Assembly (NCBI GenBank): GCA_049614485.1
Contig: JBMZDR010000009.1
Span: 29,352-93,351, forward strand
Direction: 5' to 3'
Source of the DNA: GCA-2733415 sp049614485
Lineage (GTDB): Bacteria; Bacteroidota; Bacteroidia; Flavobacteriales; Flavobacteriaceae
DNA: 64,000 nt
Shown: positions 1 through 9,500 of the stretch, in pieces
Layout: every line of letters begins with the position of its first letter
How positions within the stretch are numbered: the first letter of the stretch is position 1
Notes under the pieces: generated by a model
The model's input: the letters and a program-made list of their open reading frames with translations, nothing else
Database searches by the model: none
Told to the model about the DNA's origin: nothing
Made by a program: the position numbers and the translations under genes

Positions 1-1277
1 GCGCAATGCTTTTAATTAGTGCTAAATTAACGTTATTTGTTTTTATCTTTTTACCAATTGCAGGTTTTGTTATCTCTATAATAGGAAAAAGCCTAAAAGC
101 TAGATCATTGGAAGCACAACAAGAATCTGGAAAACTGATTTCAATTGTAGAAGAAACACTATCCGGCCTAAAAGTTATAAAAGGCTATAATGCTGAGTCA
201 AATTTTTTAAATAAATTCAACCAATCCATTCAAAGGCTTTTAAGACTTTCTAACAAAATAGGAAATAAAAACAACTTAGCAGGGCCATTAAGTGAAACTA
301 TGGGTATTGTTGCTATTGCTGTTTTATTATGGTACGGAGGTAATTTAGTATTAGTAGACAAATCTATTGAAGGTGTCAATTTTCTTTCATTTATGGGGTT
401 AGCTTATAATATTTTAACACCTGCAAAAGCAATAAGTAAAGCTTCATACCGTGTAAAAAATGGTATGGCTGCTGCCGAAAGAGTTTTTGAAATCATGGAT
501 CAAGAAACCAGCATTCCTGATTTACCTAACGCGAAAGAAATTGTTAGCTTTAACAAAGCTATTGAGCTTAAAAACATTTCATTTAAATATGAAAATCAGT
601 ATGTATTAAATAATTTTTCACTAGAAATCAATAAAGGAAAAACAATTGCATTAGTAGGGCAATCTGGAAGTGGTAAATCTACAATTGCTAATTTACTGAC
701 CCGTTTTTATGATGTAAACAAAGGTGAAATTAACATTGATGACGAAAACATTAAAAACACTTCTAAACATTCACTGCGTGCTTTAATGGGGCTTGTTACT
801 CAAGACTCTATTTTATTTAATGATTCTATTAAATACAACATAAAACTCAGCAATCAAAACGCAACAGACGAAGAGGTTATTGAAGCTTTAAAAATAGCCA
901 ATGCCTGGGAGTTTGTAAAAGAATTTCCTGATGGCATTAACACCAATATTGGTGATGGAGGAGGCAAACTATCTGGTGGGCAAAAACAACGTTTATCAAT
1001 CGCTAGAGCAGTTTTAAAAAACCCGCCAATTATGATTTTAGATGAGGCTACTTCTGCCTTAGATACTGAGTCGGAAAAACTAGTGCAGGTCGCACTGGAA
1101 AACATGATGAAAAACAGGACCTCAATTGTCATTGCGCATAGATTATCTACAATTAAAAAAGCAGACCTTATAATTGTTATGAGAAAAGGCGAGATTGTTG
1201 AACAAGGAAATCACCAAGAATTACTTGAAAAACAAGGCATGTATAAAAATTTAGTTGAAATGCAATCAATCGCATAA
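1..1277 (+). CDS. ABC exporter, fused membrane/ATPase subunit (5' partial)
   Basis: This is the C-terminal part of a half-transporter of the MsbA/multidrug or lipid exporter type, which pumps a hydrophobic substrate across the inner membrane as a dimer. The reading frame is open at the window edge, so the ATG at base 6 is internal and roughly 170-190 residues (the first membrane helices) lie upstream. Numbered from that ATG, hydrophobic segments occur near residues 5-27 and 96-118. The nucleotide-binding domain follows: Walker A GQSGSGKST (218-226), Q-loop VTQDS (about 264), signature LSGGQ (322-326), Walker B ILDEAT (343-348) and H-loop AHRLST (about 377). All catalytic motifs are intact. 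Substrate cannot be read from the sequence. No clear hairpin terminator follows before the sigma gene. Confidence 0.93.
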   Translation, partial: AMLLISAKLTLFVFIFLPIAGFVISIIGKSLKARSLEAQQESGKLISIVEETLSGLKVIKGYNAESNFLNKFNQSIQRLLRLSNKIGNKNNLAGPLSETMGIVAIAVLLWYGGNLVLVDKSIEGVNFLSFMGLAYNILTPAKAISKASYRVKNGMAAAERVFEIMDQETSIPDLPNAKEIVSFNKAIELKNISFKYENQYVLNNFSLEINKGKTIALVGQSGSGKSTIANLLTRFYDVNKGEINIDDENIKNTSKHSLRALMGLVTQDSILFNDSIKYNIKLSNQNATDEEVIEALKIANAWEFVKEFPDGINTNIGDGGGKLSGGQKQRLSIARAVLKNPPIMILDEATSALDTESEKLVQVALENMMKNRTSIVIAHRLSTIKKADLIIVMRKGEIVEQGNHQELLEKQGMYKNLVEMQSIA

Positions 1278-1395
1278 CAGACAAAAAAGAAAAAAACACC
1301 ATTTTTTTTACGTCTATTTCTGAATCAAAAAAAATAACACAACATTCAATTAAACCATTTCTTATATTTAAAGTCTAAAAGGTTTTACCCTATAG

Positions 1396-1947
1396 ATGAA
1401 CGAACAGGAATTAATTCAATTACTAAAAAACCCAATTACGTTAAACAACGCGTTTAAAGAACTTGTAACTATTTACAAAGAGCGGTTGTATTGGCATATT
1501 AGAAAAATTGTAATTAATCATGATGACACAGATGATGTATTACAAAATACATTTATAAAAATTTTTAAACACGTGTCTAAATTCAATGAAGACAGCAAAT
1601 TGTATTCTTGGATGTATCGTATTGCAACAAATGAAGCCATCTCCTTTATTAATCAACGTGCTAAGAAAAATAATTCTACCACTGAAGAGGTTCAACAAAC
1701 AATATTAAACAGCCTTGTTTCTGATGATTATTTTGACGGAAATGCCGCGCAACTTAAACTACAACAAGCCATTGCTACATTGCCACAAAAACAACAATTG
1801 GTATTTAATATGAAGTATTTCGATAATATAAAATACCAGGATATGTCTGAAATACTAGGCACCTCTGTTGGAGCTTTAAAAGCATCTTACCATCATGCCG
1901 TAAAAAAAATAGAATTTTATATAAAAGAAGACGCATATCAAAATTAA
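1396..1947 (+). CDS. ECF-type RNA polymerase sigma factor
   Basis: A 183-residue sigma-70 family factor of the extracytoplasmic-function group. It has only the two conserved ECF parts. Region 2 spans roughly residues 15-82 (core binding and -10 recognition, with DDTDDVLQNTFIKIF and SWMYRIATNEAI). Region 4 spans about 122-178, with the helix-turn-helix segment YQDMSEILGTSVGALKASYH. It is followed after 32 bases by a probable membrane-anchored anti-sigma protein and then a small exported protein, so the three look like one signalling operon. Such factors are usually held at the membrane and released by an envelope signal. What it controls cannot be told from this window. Confidence 0.93.
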   Translation: MNEQELIQLLKNPITLNNAFKELVTIYKERLYWHIRKIVINHDDTDDVLQNTFIKIFKHVSKFNEDSKLYSWMYRIATNEAISFINQRAKKNNSTTEEVQQTILNSLVSDDYFDGNAAQLKLQQAIATLPQKQQLVFNMKYFDNIKYQDMSEILGTSVGALKASYHHAVKKIEFYIKEDAYQN

Positions 1948-1979
1948 ACCTTTATATTTTTATAGAGTCTAATAATTAA

Positions 1980-2477
1980 ATGAACACTAATAAAAACCAT
2001 ATTAAAACTGGGTTTAAAACGCCTGATAACTATTTCGATACTTTCGAAAACAATCTTTTTGAACAATTACAACTTGAAAATAAAACAGGATTTACAACCC
2101 CTGAAAATTATTTTGATACACTAGAAAAAAATGTTCTAAACCAAGTTACTCCTTCTAAAACAAAAGTTATATCATTAATCACAAAAAAACAACTGGTATA
2201 CATATCAACAGTGGCAGCTGCCGTATTATTTAGCTTTTTTGTTTTAAAACCATCAGATTTACAAAAAACAACTTTTGAGAATATTGAATACTCTGTTTTA
2301 GAAGATTATCTGACAATTGAAGACATAGATCTTTCTGCAAATGAATTAGCAGAACTATACAACATTGACTCCATTGATCTTAATAGCATTTCATTTTCTA
2401 GTATTGATGAGAGTACTATTCTAGAATACCTTTCAGATGAGGTTATATCTGAAGATTATTTTGATAACGAATTATAA
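1980..2477 (+). CDS. Probable membrane-anchored anti-sigma-type protein with duplicated N-terminal motif
   Basis: A 165-residue protein of no firm family. Its cytoplasmic N-terminus carries two near-copies of one motif, TGFKTPDNYFDTFENN and TGFTTPENYFDTLEKN, about 28 residues apart. One hydrophobic segment (about residues 70-88, YISTVAAAVLFSFFVL) would anchor it in the inner membrane. The C-terminal half is very acidic and ends in EDYFDNEL, which resembles the YFD core of the N-terminal motif. Position directly after an ECF sigma gene and 2 bases before an exported Spy-like gene suggests an anti-sigma or signal-relay role. That role is inference from context: no classical anti-sigma zinc motif (HxxxCxxC) is present. 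Confidence 0.7.
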   Translation: MNTNKNHIKTGFKTPDNYFDTFENNLFEQLQLENKTGFTTPENYFDTLEKNVLNQVTPSKTKVISLITKKQLVYISTVAAAVLFSFFVLKPSDLQKTTFENIEYSVLEDYLTIEDIDLSANELAELYNIDSIDLNSISFSSIDESTILEYLSDEVISEDYFDNEL

Positions 2478-2479
2478 TA

Positions 2480-2935
2480 ATGATGAAAAAAAAATTAATT
2501 ATAGCAGTATTACTGCTTAGTATAAGTTCAGTTTTTGCACAGCATGAAAAAATTAAGGCTTTAAAAACAGCATATATCACTTCGGAGTTAAATTTAACAA
2601 GTAATGAAGCTGAAAAATTTTGGCCAATCTACAACCTGTCACAAAAAAAGACACATCAATTAAGAGTGAAACTACGGGGCATCCACATGAAGATTGATCA
2701 AAATTTTGAAACTATTTCTGAAGAAGAAGCAAATGAAATATTAAAAAATTCAATGACTTTAAAACATAAAATGCATGAAGAACAAACCGCATTAGTTAGA
2801 AACTTAACTGGCGTTTTATCTGCTAAAAAAATTATTCAGTTACTCAAAGCAGAAGACCAGTTTAAAAGAAAACTATTAAGAAAATTTAAAGATCGTAAAC
2901 CTCCTTCAAACAGGAATTCGAATAGCAGAGGCTAA
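2480..2935 (+). CDS. Small exported Spy/CpxP-like protein (putative sensor for ECF sigma factor)
   Basis: A 151-residue exported protein. MMKKKLIIAVLLLSISSVFA followed by Q is a typical signal peptide, with cleavage near residue 21. The mature part is helical and strongly basic at the C-terminus (FKRKLLRKFKDRK). It resembles the Spy/CpxP/heavy-metal-sensor group of periplasmic proteins in size and helical content, with a segment like the LTxxQ helices (LNLTSNEAEKFWPIY). It starts 2 bases after the stop of the putative anti-sigma gene, so translation is probably coupled. Flavobacterial relatives next to ECF genes are often annotated as a sensor of the sigma factor. ATGATG gives two possible starts. 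A bidirectional terminator follows. Confidence 0.75.
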   Translation: MMKKKLIIAVLLLSISSVFAQHEKIKALKTAYITSELNLTSNEAEKFWPIYNLSQKKTHQLRVKLRGIHMKIDQNFETISEEEANEILKNSMTLKHKMHEEQTALVRNLTGVLSAKKIIQLLKAEDQFKRKLLRKFKDRKPPSNRNSNSRG

Positions 2936-2936
2936 T

Positions 2937-2974
2937 AATTAAAAAGGCACACAGATTGTATGCCCTTTTTAATT
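2937..2974. terminator. Bidirectional hairpin terminator
   Basis: AATTAAAAAGGCA pairs with TGCCCTTTTTAATT, with one bulged base, across an 11-base loop. A-tract and T-tract flank both sides, so it can end transcription of the ECF operon on the plus strand and of the convergent BNR-lipoprotein gene on the minus strand. Confidence 0.85.
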
Positions 2975-3998
2975 ATTGAAATTTTAAACGGGCCACACTA
3001 CCATTTCCAGCAGCATAGGCTATACTATCATTTAAAAATCGAAGAGTATAAAACCCTTCATCGCTTAGATGCTTCCAGGTTTCACCAAAATCAGGAGAAT
3101 AATCTATTCCTTCTATACCAACAGCAACTAACTCTTTTCTCTTTTTATTAGGCATAAACTGCACACAACTCCTATAACCAGGGCCTTTGCCCTTAGACAC
3201 AACTTGCCAAGTTTTACCGCCATCAGTAGTTTTAATTTTGTTTTTTAAATTGGCTTTGGGTTTAGTATAATCACCACCTATTGCAAACCCAAAATTTTCG
3301 GTGTAAAAATCTACAGAATAAATCCCTGTTGTATCCAACCCTTGGACTATTGGTGTTGAAAAAGATTCCCAAGTGTCCCCTTTATCATCAGAATACAAAA
3401 TCATACTTACTTTTCCTCCAGTGGCTACCCATGTTTTGTTTCCTATAATTGCAATATTTGTATCGCTCGCTGCAAAGGCTCCAAACGCTCCTTTTGGCAA
3501 GTCATCACAAGACGTTTTTTTCCACGTTTCTCCACCATCTCGAGTTGTAAGGATACTTAAACAACCATCTGTACTATCTCCAATGGCAATTCCTTCAGCA
3601 TTGTTCCAAAAATCAATTGCGTTATAAAAAACCTTTTCATGTTCTTCTTTATAAACCAAAACTCCGTCTTTATACAACAATGCAGGGTTCGCAATACTAA
3701 CTGTAAATATAGAAGTGTCAGTAATTGCTAGTGCTCTGAAGTTTGGGGTGTAAATAGAATCTTTTTCAAATAGTTTTTTGAACGAATTTTGACCGTTCTT
3801 TAAACAAAGTGTCTGTCCTTCCGATGTTGCAATAACAACATCTTCTTTATTAATCTCTAAAGCCCTAACATTAAGCAATGAATCCTCAACTACTGTAGTT
3901 ATAATAACACTATTAATTTTTTGATCACCTGTATTTGAATCTTTTTTACAACTAAAAACAGCACACATTACAAAACAAATAAATAATAATCGACACAT
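2973..3998 (-). CDS. Exported BNR/YCF48-like lipoprotein
   Basis: A 341-residue predicted lipoprotein: the N-terminus MCRLLFICFVMCAVFSC ends in a lipobox (VFSC), with acylation expected at Cys17. The mature protein holds repeated beta-propeller blades of the BNR/Asp-box or YCF48 type, with recurring SDDKGDTWESF, TTDGGKTWQVV, TRDGGETWKKT and SPDFGETWKHL motifs. These folds are found in sialidases, in photosystem assembly factor HCF136/YCF48 and in many Bacteroidota surface proteins. No catalytic sialidase residues are evident, so an enzymatic role should not be assumed; automatic annotations often call relatives oxidoreductase without support. It is monocistronic and convergent with the ECF operon. 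Confidence 0.8.
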   Translation of the reverse strand: MCRLLFICFVMCAVFSCKKDSNTGDQKINSVIITTVVEDSLLNVRALEINKEDVVIATSEGQTLCLKNGQNSFKKLFEKDSIYTPNFRALAITDTSIFTVSIANPALLYKDGVLVYKEEHEKVFYNAIDFWNNAEGIAIGDSTDGCLSILTTRDGGETWKKTSCDDLPKGAFGAFAASDTNIAIIGNKTWVATGGKVSMILYSDDKGDTWESFSTPIVQGLDTTGIYSVDFYTENFGFAIGGDYTKPKANLKNKIKTTDGGKTWQVVSKGKGPGYRSCVQFMPNKKRKELVAVGIEGIDYSPDFGETWKHLSDEGFYTLRFLNDSIAYAAGNGSVARLKFQ

Positions 3999-4024
3999 AA
4001 CTTACATTTTCGGTAAATATACAA

Positions 4025-4032
4025 TACTTTTG
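4025..4032 (+). promoter_or_regulatory. Candidate -7 box (TACTTTTG)
   Basis: Matches the Bacteroidota TAnnTTTG -7 consensus and lies 32 bases before the start of the RNA methyltransferase gene. No convincing -33 TTG was found at the usual distance. Confidence 0.5.
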
Positions 4033-4064
4033 TAGGCTGATTTATACAGTCATATATTTTAAAA

Positions 4065-5273
4065 ATGAGATTACACAGAAATTTAACTTACGCAGTAATA
4101 GATAGTATTAGAGATGTTTTCAATGAAGGAGCTTATGCCGGAAAAGCTGTTGAACAAGCTTTAAGGCGAGACAAACGTTGGGGTTCTCGTGACAGAAAAT
4201 TTGTTGCAGAAACTATTTACGACATTATTAGATGGAAGCGTTTATACGCCGAAATTGCAGAAGTTAACGAACCGTTTTCTCGCCCAAATTTATGGCGTTT
4301 ATTTTCTGTATGGTGTGTATTGAGAGGAATTGAATTACCAGATTGGAGTCAGATTGAACCAACACCTACAAGACGAATCAAAGGACGTTTTGATGAATTA
4401 TCAAAAATCAGAAAATTTAAAGAATCTATTCCTGATTGGATTGATGACTTAGGAGTAAAAGAATTAGGCGAAAAAGTTTGGACCAAAGAAATTGCCTCAC
4501 TAAACGTACAAGCAGAAGTTATTTTAAGAACTAATACCCTTAAAACTACAAAAGACGCTTTACAAGCAAAATTATCTGAGGAAGGTATTGAAACTGTTAC
4601 ATTACCTAATCATCCTGACGCTATAAAATTAGTTGAACGCGCAAATGTGTTTAAAACCGAAGCTTTTAAAAAAGGGTGGTTTGAAGTGCAAGATGCATCG
4701 TCTCAATTAGTAGCCGCATATTTAGATGTGCAACCAGGTATGAAAGTAGTTGATACTTGTGCAGGTGCAGGTGGGAAAACATTGCACTTAGCCTCTTTAA
4801 TGGAAAATAAAGGACAGTTGATAGCTATGGATATTTACGAAAGTAAATTGCGTAAATTAAAAGTCCGTGCGAAAAGAAATAGTGTGCATAACATCACTTT
4901 AAAAACAATTGATTCAACAAAACCAATTAAAAAACTACACGATAAAGCTGACCGTGTCTTGATTGATGCACCTTGTAGTGGTTTAGGAGTCCTGAGAAGA
5001 AACCCAGACTCTAAATGGAAGTTACAACCTGAGTTTTTAGATAATATTAGAAAAACACAACAAGACATTTTGTGTCGTTATTCTAAAATGGTTAAACCCG
5101 GAGGTAAACTAGTATACGCAACATGCTCTGTGTTACCTTCTGAAAATCAAGACCAAGTAAAACAGTTTTTAGCTAGTAACGAGGAATTTACATTTGTTTC
5201 TGACAAAAAAATATTATCTTCGCAAAGTGGCTATGATGGTTTTTATATGGCATTATTAGAACGCAAAAAATAA
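4065..5273 (+). CDS. NOL1/NOP2/Sun-family RNA (cytosine-5) methyltransferase
   Basis: A 402-residue SAM-dependent RNA m5C methyltransferase, RsmB/RsmF-like. The N-terminal part (about 1-150) is a helical RNA-binding region, with a PUA/ferredoxin-like linker following. The Rossmann catalytic domain has the SAM-binding motif DTCAGAGGKT (230-239), motif IV DAPCSGLG (301-308; Cys304, which releases the product) and motif VI ATCSVLPSEN (352-361; Cys354, the expected nucleophile). Both cysteines are present, so the enzyme should be active. The target is probably 16S rRNA, but whether it acts as RsmB (C967), RsmF or a tRNA enzyme cannot be decided here. Confidence 0.9.
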   Translation: MRLHRNLTYAVIDSIRDVFNEGAYAGKAVEQALRRDKRWGSRDRKFVAETIYDIIRWKRLYAEIAEVNEPFSRPNLWRLFSVWCVLRGIELPDWSQIEPTPTRRIKGRFDELSKIRKFKESIPDWIDDLGVKELGEKVWTKEIASLNVQAEVILRTNTLKTTKDALQAKLSEEGIETVTLPNHPDAIKLVERANVFKTEAFKKGWFEVQDASSQLVAAYLDVQPGMKVVDTCAGAGGKTLHLASLMENKGQLIAMDIYESKLRKLKVRAKRNSVHNITLKTIDSTKPIKKLHDKADRVLIDAPCSGLGVLRRNPDSKWKLQPEFLDNIRKTQQDILCRYSKMVKPGGKLVYATCSVLPSENQDQVKQFLASNEEFTFVSDKKILSSQSGYDGFYMALLERKK

Positions 5274-5322
5274 TACCCCAAGAGATTTAGTGGTTTTTAT
5301 CTCTTTAACAAAACACTTAATT

Positions 5323-6483
5323 ATGATTAAAAAAATTACTTTTTTGATACTATTGGTATCATTTACTCTTCAGGCACAAATACCAACTGGGTATTATGAT
5401 CACGCAACAGGTGCTAGTTACACGCTAAAGACGCAGCTAAAAAGAATCATCAATAGCACAAACGATCCGGAAATTACAGTTAATGAATATTTTCATTCAC
5501 CACAATCTTACGGAGACTTATGGAGTCTGTATGAAACATCTGACTCAAGACCAAACCCTAACTACGACGTTTCAATTCCTGCAAATGGCCCAGAATTTTA
5601 TGTTTGGGAAATGTACAGCGATTGTGATTTTATATTTGGACCAGTTGCTAGTGGTGGCCAACAAGATAACGGAACTTTAGGAAATAGCGAGTGTCAATTA
5701 TTCAACAGAGAGCACACATTTCCTAGAAGTTGGTATGGAGACGGCAGTAACCACCCAATGAAATCTGATGCTTTTCACGTTATTCCTTCTGATAAATACA
5801 CAAATGGGCAAAGAGGTAATTTAGCTTATAGTGAAGTAAACACTAGTTTATCTCACTCGAGTCCTGGTACAGCTTTTAAAGGAACAAGTAGTATTTCAGG
5901 ACCTACAGGTACCGTATTTGAACCTGCAGACCAATACAAAGGAGACATCGCTAGAGGTCTTTTATACGTTGCTGTTCGCTATGAAGACGAAATTGCTGGC
6001 TGGGAGACTAATGATTCTGACGGTGATAGCATGCTTGACGGAACTTCAAACAAAGTTTTTGAACAATGGGCTATAGATATGTTATACAGCTGGCACGTTA
6101 ATGACCCTGTTAGTCAAAAAGAAATTGACAGAAACAATGCTATTTATAACTTTCAAAGTAATAGAAACCCTTTTATAGACCACCCAGAATATGTGGCAGA
6201 AATATGGGGAAGTGTATTAGCCGTTGATGATTATGTTGCTAACGACTTTAGCATTTACCCCAACCCAACTCATGCCGATATTGTATACATCAATAAAGGA
6301 AACAACACAATTAAAAATTTAGAATTATACTCTATTAGTGGAAAATTAATTTTATCAAAGAAAATTAACACAAGCCACTCAACAATAACATTAGACAACT
6401 TAAACTCTGTTGCCTCAGGAATGTATCTTTTAAAAATACAAACTGATAAAAATACTGTGATTAAAAAATTAGTTATTAACTAA
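5323..6483 (+). CDS. T9SS-secreted endonuclease I family nuclease
   Basis: A 386-residue secreted nuclease. I prefer the ATG at 5323 over an upstream in-frame GTG at 5290, because it places the signal peptide MIKKITFLILLVSFTLQAQ at the N-terminus. The core shows the endonuclease I motif NREHTFPRSW (residues 128-137), followed by NHPMKSDAFHVIPSD and GQRGNLAYSE, consistent with the His-metal-finger active site of this non-specific DNase/RNase family. The last 75 residues form a type A T9SS sorting domain: DDYVANDFSIYPNPTHAD, then the usual SGKLI and SGMYLLKI beta-strand motifs and a terminal KKLVIN. It is probably released or surface-attached to scavenge nucleic acid. A hairpin terminator follows. 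Confidence 0.93.
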   Translation: MIKKITFLILLVSFTLQAQIPTGYYDHATGASYTLKTQLKRIINSTNDPEITVNEYFHSPQSYGDLWSLYETSDSRPNPNYDVSIPANGPEFYVWEMYSDCDFIFGPVASGGQQDNGTLGNSECQLFNREHTFPRSWYGDGSNHPMKSDAFHVIPSDKYTNGQRGNLAYSEVNTSLSHSSPGTAFKGTSSISGPTGTVFEPADQYKGDIARGLLYVAVRYEDEIAGWETNDSDGDSMLDGTSNKVFEQWAIDMLYSWHVNDPVSQKEIDRNNAIYNFQSNRNPFIDHPEYVAEIWGSVLAVDDYVANDFSIYPNPTHADIVYINKGNNTIKNLELYSISGKLILSKKINTSHSTITLDNLNSVASGMYLLKIQTDKNTVIKKLVIN

Positions 6484-6504
6484 CCACAAGAACAACTTGT
6501 TTAT

Positions 6505-6530
6505 AAAGCGGCTTTTTAGTCGCTTTTTTT
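6505..6530 (+). terminator. Hairpin terminator after endonuclease gene
   Basis: AAAGCG and CGCTTT pair across a short loop with an additional partial pairing, followed by a run of T. It separates the nuclease gene from purL. Confidence 0.7.
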
Positions 6531-6554
6531 ATGCAATATAAACAACAAAAAATG

Positions 6555-6562
6555 TATTTTTG
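6555..6562 (+). promoter_or_regulatory. purL -7 box (TATTTTTG)
   Basis: Exact match to TAnnTTTG, 32 bases before the purL start and after the preceding terminator, so purL is likely transcribed alone. No purine riboswitch structure was recognised in the leader. Confidence 0.6.
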
Positions 6563-6594
6563 CATCTTTAACAACACAACAAAAACGTTAATAG

Positions 6595-9500
6595 ATGATT
6601 CATTTCTTTGGAAACACAAACAGCACAGTATTTGCTGTACAAACAACAAAAGAACTTTCTAACGAAGCAATTGATAAATTGACTTGGTTATTTGGTAATC
6701 AACCTAAAATAAACGCGGCGTCATTGGACGCTTTTTTTATTGGGCCAAGAGCAGCAATGATTTCGCCTTGGAGTACAAATGCGGTTGAGATTACACAAAA
6801 CATGACTATTGACGGCATCATCCGTATTGAAGAGTACAAAAGCACATCTGAAAGCAATACTGATTTTGACCCAATGTTATCTCAGAAATTTTCTGAATTG
6901 AATCAAGACATCTTTACAGTTAATGTTAAACCAGAAGCTGTATTAGATATTGATGATATTGCTGCATACAATCAACAAGAAGGGTTAGCTTTAAGTGAAG
7001 AAGAAGTTGAATACCTTGAAGGAATGTCTGTTAAAATTGGTAGAAAATTAACTGATTCTGAGGTTTTCGGATTTTCTCAAGTAAACTCTGAACACTGTCG
7101 CCATAAAATATTCAACGGAACATTTGTTATTGATGGAGAAGAAATGCCTTCGTCATTATTTAAATTAATTAAGAAAACATCAGCAGAAAGTCCACAAGGA
7201 ATCGTTTCTGCGTATAAAGATAATGTCGCTTTTATTGAAGGACCAAAAGTGACTCAATTTGCACCAAAATCTGCAGACAAACCTGACTTTTACGAAGAAA
7301 AAGAATTCAATTCAGTTATCTCACTAAAAGCAGAAACACATAACTTTCCAACTACTGTTGAGCCATTTAATGGAGCTGCAACCGGAGCTGGAGGAGAAAT
7401 AAGAGACAGGCTAGCTGGAGGAAAAGGATCATTACCATTAGCAGGAACTGCGGTTTACATGACCTCATATTCGCGCTTAGAAGAAAACAGACCTTGGGAA
7501 CAAGCAATGGATGAGCGTAAATGGTTGTACCAAACACCAATGGATATTTTAATTAAAGCATCAAACGGAGCATCTGATTTTGGAAACAAATTCGGGCAAC
7601 CTTTAATTACAGGTTCTGTACTAACATTTGAACATGATGAAGATGCTAGAAAACTAGGCTTTGACAAAGTAATTATGCAAGCCGGTGGTATCGGATACGG
7701 TAAGGCAGAACAAGCATTAAAAGACACCCCTGAAGATGGTGATAAAATAGTTATACTTGGTGGTGAAAACTATCGAATTGGTATGGGAGGTGCAGCTGTA
7801 TCATCTGCAGACACGGGAGGAAACAGTGAAGGTATTGAATTAAATGCCATTCAACGTTCTAACCCAGAAATGCAAAAACGTGCTGCCAATGCTGTAAGAG
7901 GAATGGTAGAAAGTGATATTAACCCAATCGTTTCTATACATGATCATGGAGCTGGTGGGCACTTAAACTGTTTGTCTGAACTTGTTGAGGACACTGGTGG
8001 AAAAATCGATTTAGACAAATTACCTGTTGGTGACCCTACCCTATCTGCTAAAGAAATAATCGGAAACGAATCTCAAGAACGTATGGGACTAGTGATCGGT
8101 AAAAAAGATGTAGACACCTTACAACGTATTGCTGAGCGTGAACGTTCTCCAATGTATGAAGTGGGTGACGTAACAAATGACGACCGATTTACGTTTGAAT
8201 CTAACACTACTGGTGAAAAACCAATGGATTTAGAACTATCTGATATGTTTGGAAGTTCTCCAAAAACTATCATGACAGATAAAACTATCGTTCGTAATTA
8301 TAATGAACTTACTTACGATATTAAAAATATAAACACCTATTTAGAGCAAGTGTTACAATTAGAAGCTGTTGCTTGTAAAGACTGGTTAACAAATAAAGTT
8401 GACCGTTGTGTTGGTGGTCGTGTAGCAAAACAACAATGTGTTGGACCGTTACAACTACCTTTGAATAATGTTGGTGTGATGGCATTGGATTACAAATCTA
8501 CAGAAGGTGTTGCTACTTCAATTGGTCATGCACCAATTAGCGCACTGATTGACCCGGTTGCCGGAAGTAGGAATGCCATTGCAGAGTCCTTATCAAATAT
8601 TATTTGGGCACCTTTAAAAGATGGCTTATCATCTGTATCATTATCTGCAAACTGGATGTGGCCTTGTAAAAATGAAGGAGAAGATGCGCGCTTATACAAC
8701 GCTGTAAAAGGAGTTTCAGATTTTGCTATTGAATTAGGAATCAACGTACCAACAGGTAAAGATTCCTTATCAATGAAACAAAAGTACCCAAATGAAGATG
8801 TGATTTCTCCAGGTACTGTTGTTATTTCAGCAGGTGCAAATTGTAATGACATTACTAAAATTGTTGAGCCAGTTTTTAAAACTGAAAAAGGAAACATCTA
8901 TTATATTAACTTATCACAAGACCGTTATAAATTAGGAGGATCTTCTTTTGCACAGATAGTGAACAAAATAGGTAATGAAACCTCAACCATAAAAGATGCT
9001 GCTAAATTTAAAACAGCATTCAATACTATTCAAGATTTAATTAAGGCTGATAAAATTGTTGCCGGACATGATGTGGCCTCTGGTGGGTTAATCACTACTC
9101 TATTAGAGTTATGTTTCTCTGATAACAATATCGGAGCTAATCTTGACCTAACACAATTAAAAGAAACTGATTCAATTAAAGTATTGTTTGCAGAAAATAA
9201 CGGTATCGTTTTACAATCTGCAGATAATAGCATTGAAAAAGTATTAGCAGACAACAATGTTGAATTCTTTAACATTGGAGAAGTAACTGCATCAAATGAA
9301 GTAAACATCATTAATGGTTCTGACGCTTTTAACTTTAACGTCGCAGAATTAAGAGACACTTGGTTTAAAACTTCTGCTTTATTAGATGCTAAACAATGCG
9401 CAAACAACAAAGGAGAAGAACGTTTTATCAACTATAAATACCAAGCCCTAGACTACACCTTCCCTACACACTTTACAGGAATTATCACAGACACTGTAGG

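Noticed and set aside
2973..3998. Sialidase or oxidoreductase for the BNR-repeat lipoprotein
   Set aside because: Asp-box blades alone do not give activity; the catalytic Arg triad and Tyr/Glu pair of sialidases, or a cofactor site, are not visible.
5282..5307. Hairpin AAGAGAT/ATCTCTT as a terminator between the methyltransferase and nuclease genes
   Set aside because: The stem is only 7 bp, AT-rich with an 11-base loop, and its T-tract is short; too weak to list as a feature.
5290..5322. GTG-initiated 11-codon extension of the endonuclease I gene
   Set aside because: It would put a polar stretch before a perfect signal peptide that starts at ATG 5323.
6541..6594. Purine riboswitch before purL
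   Set aside because: The leader is only about 30 bases after the -7 box, too short for an aptamer, and no paired stems are seen.
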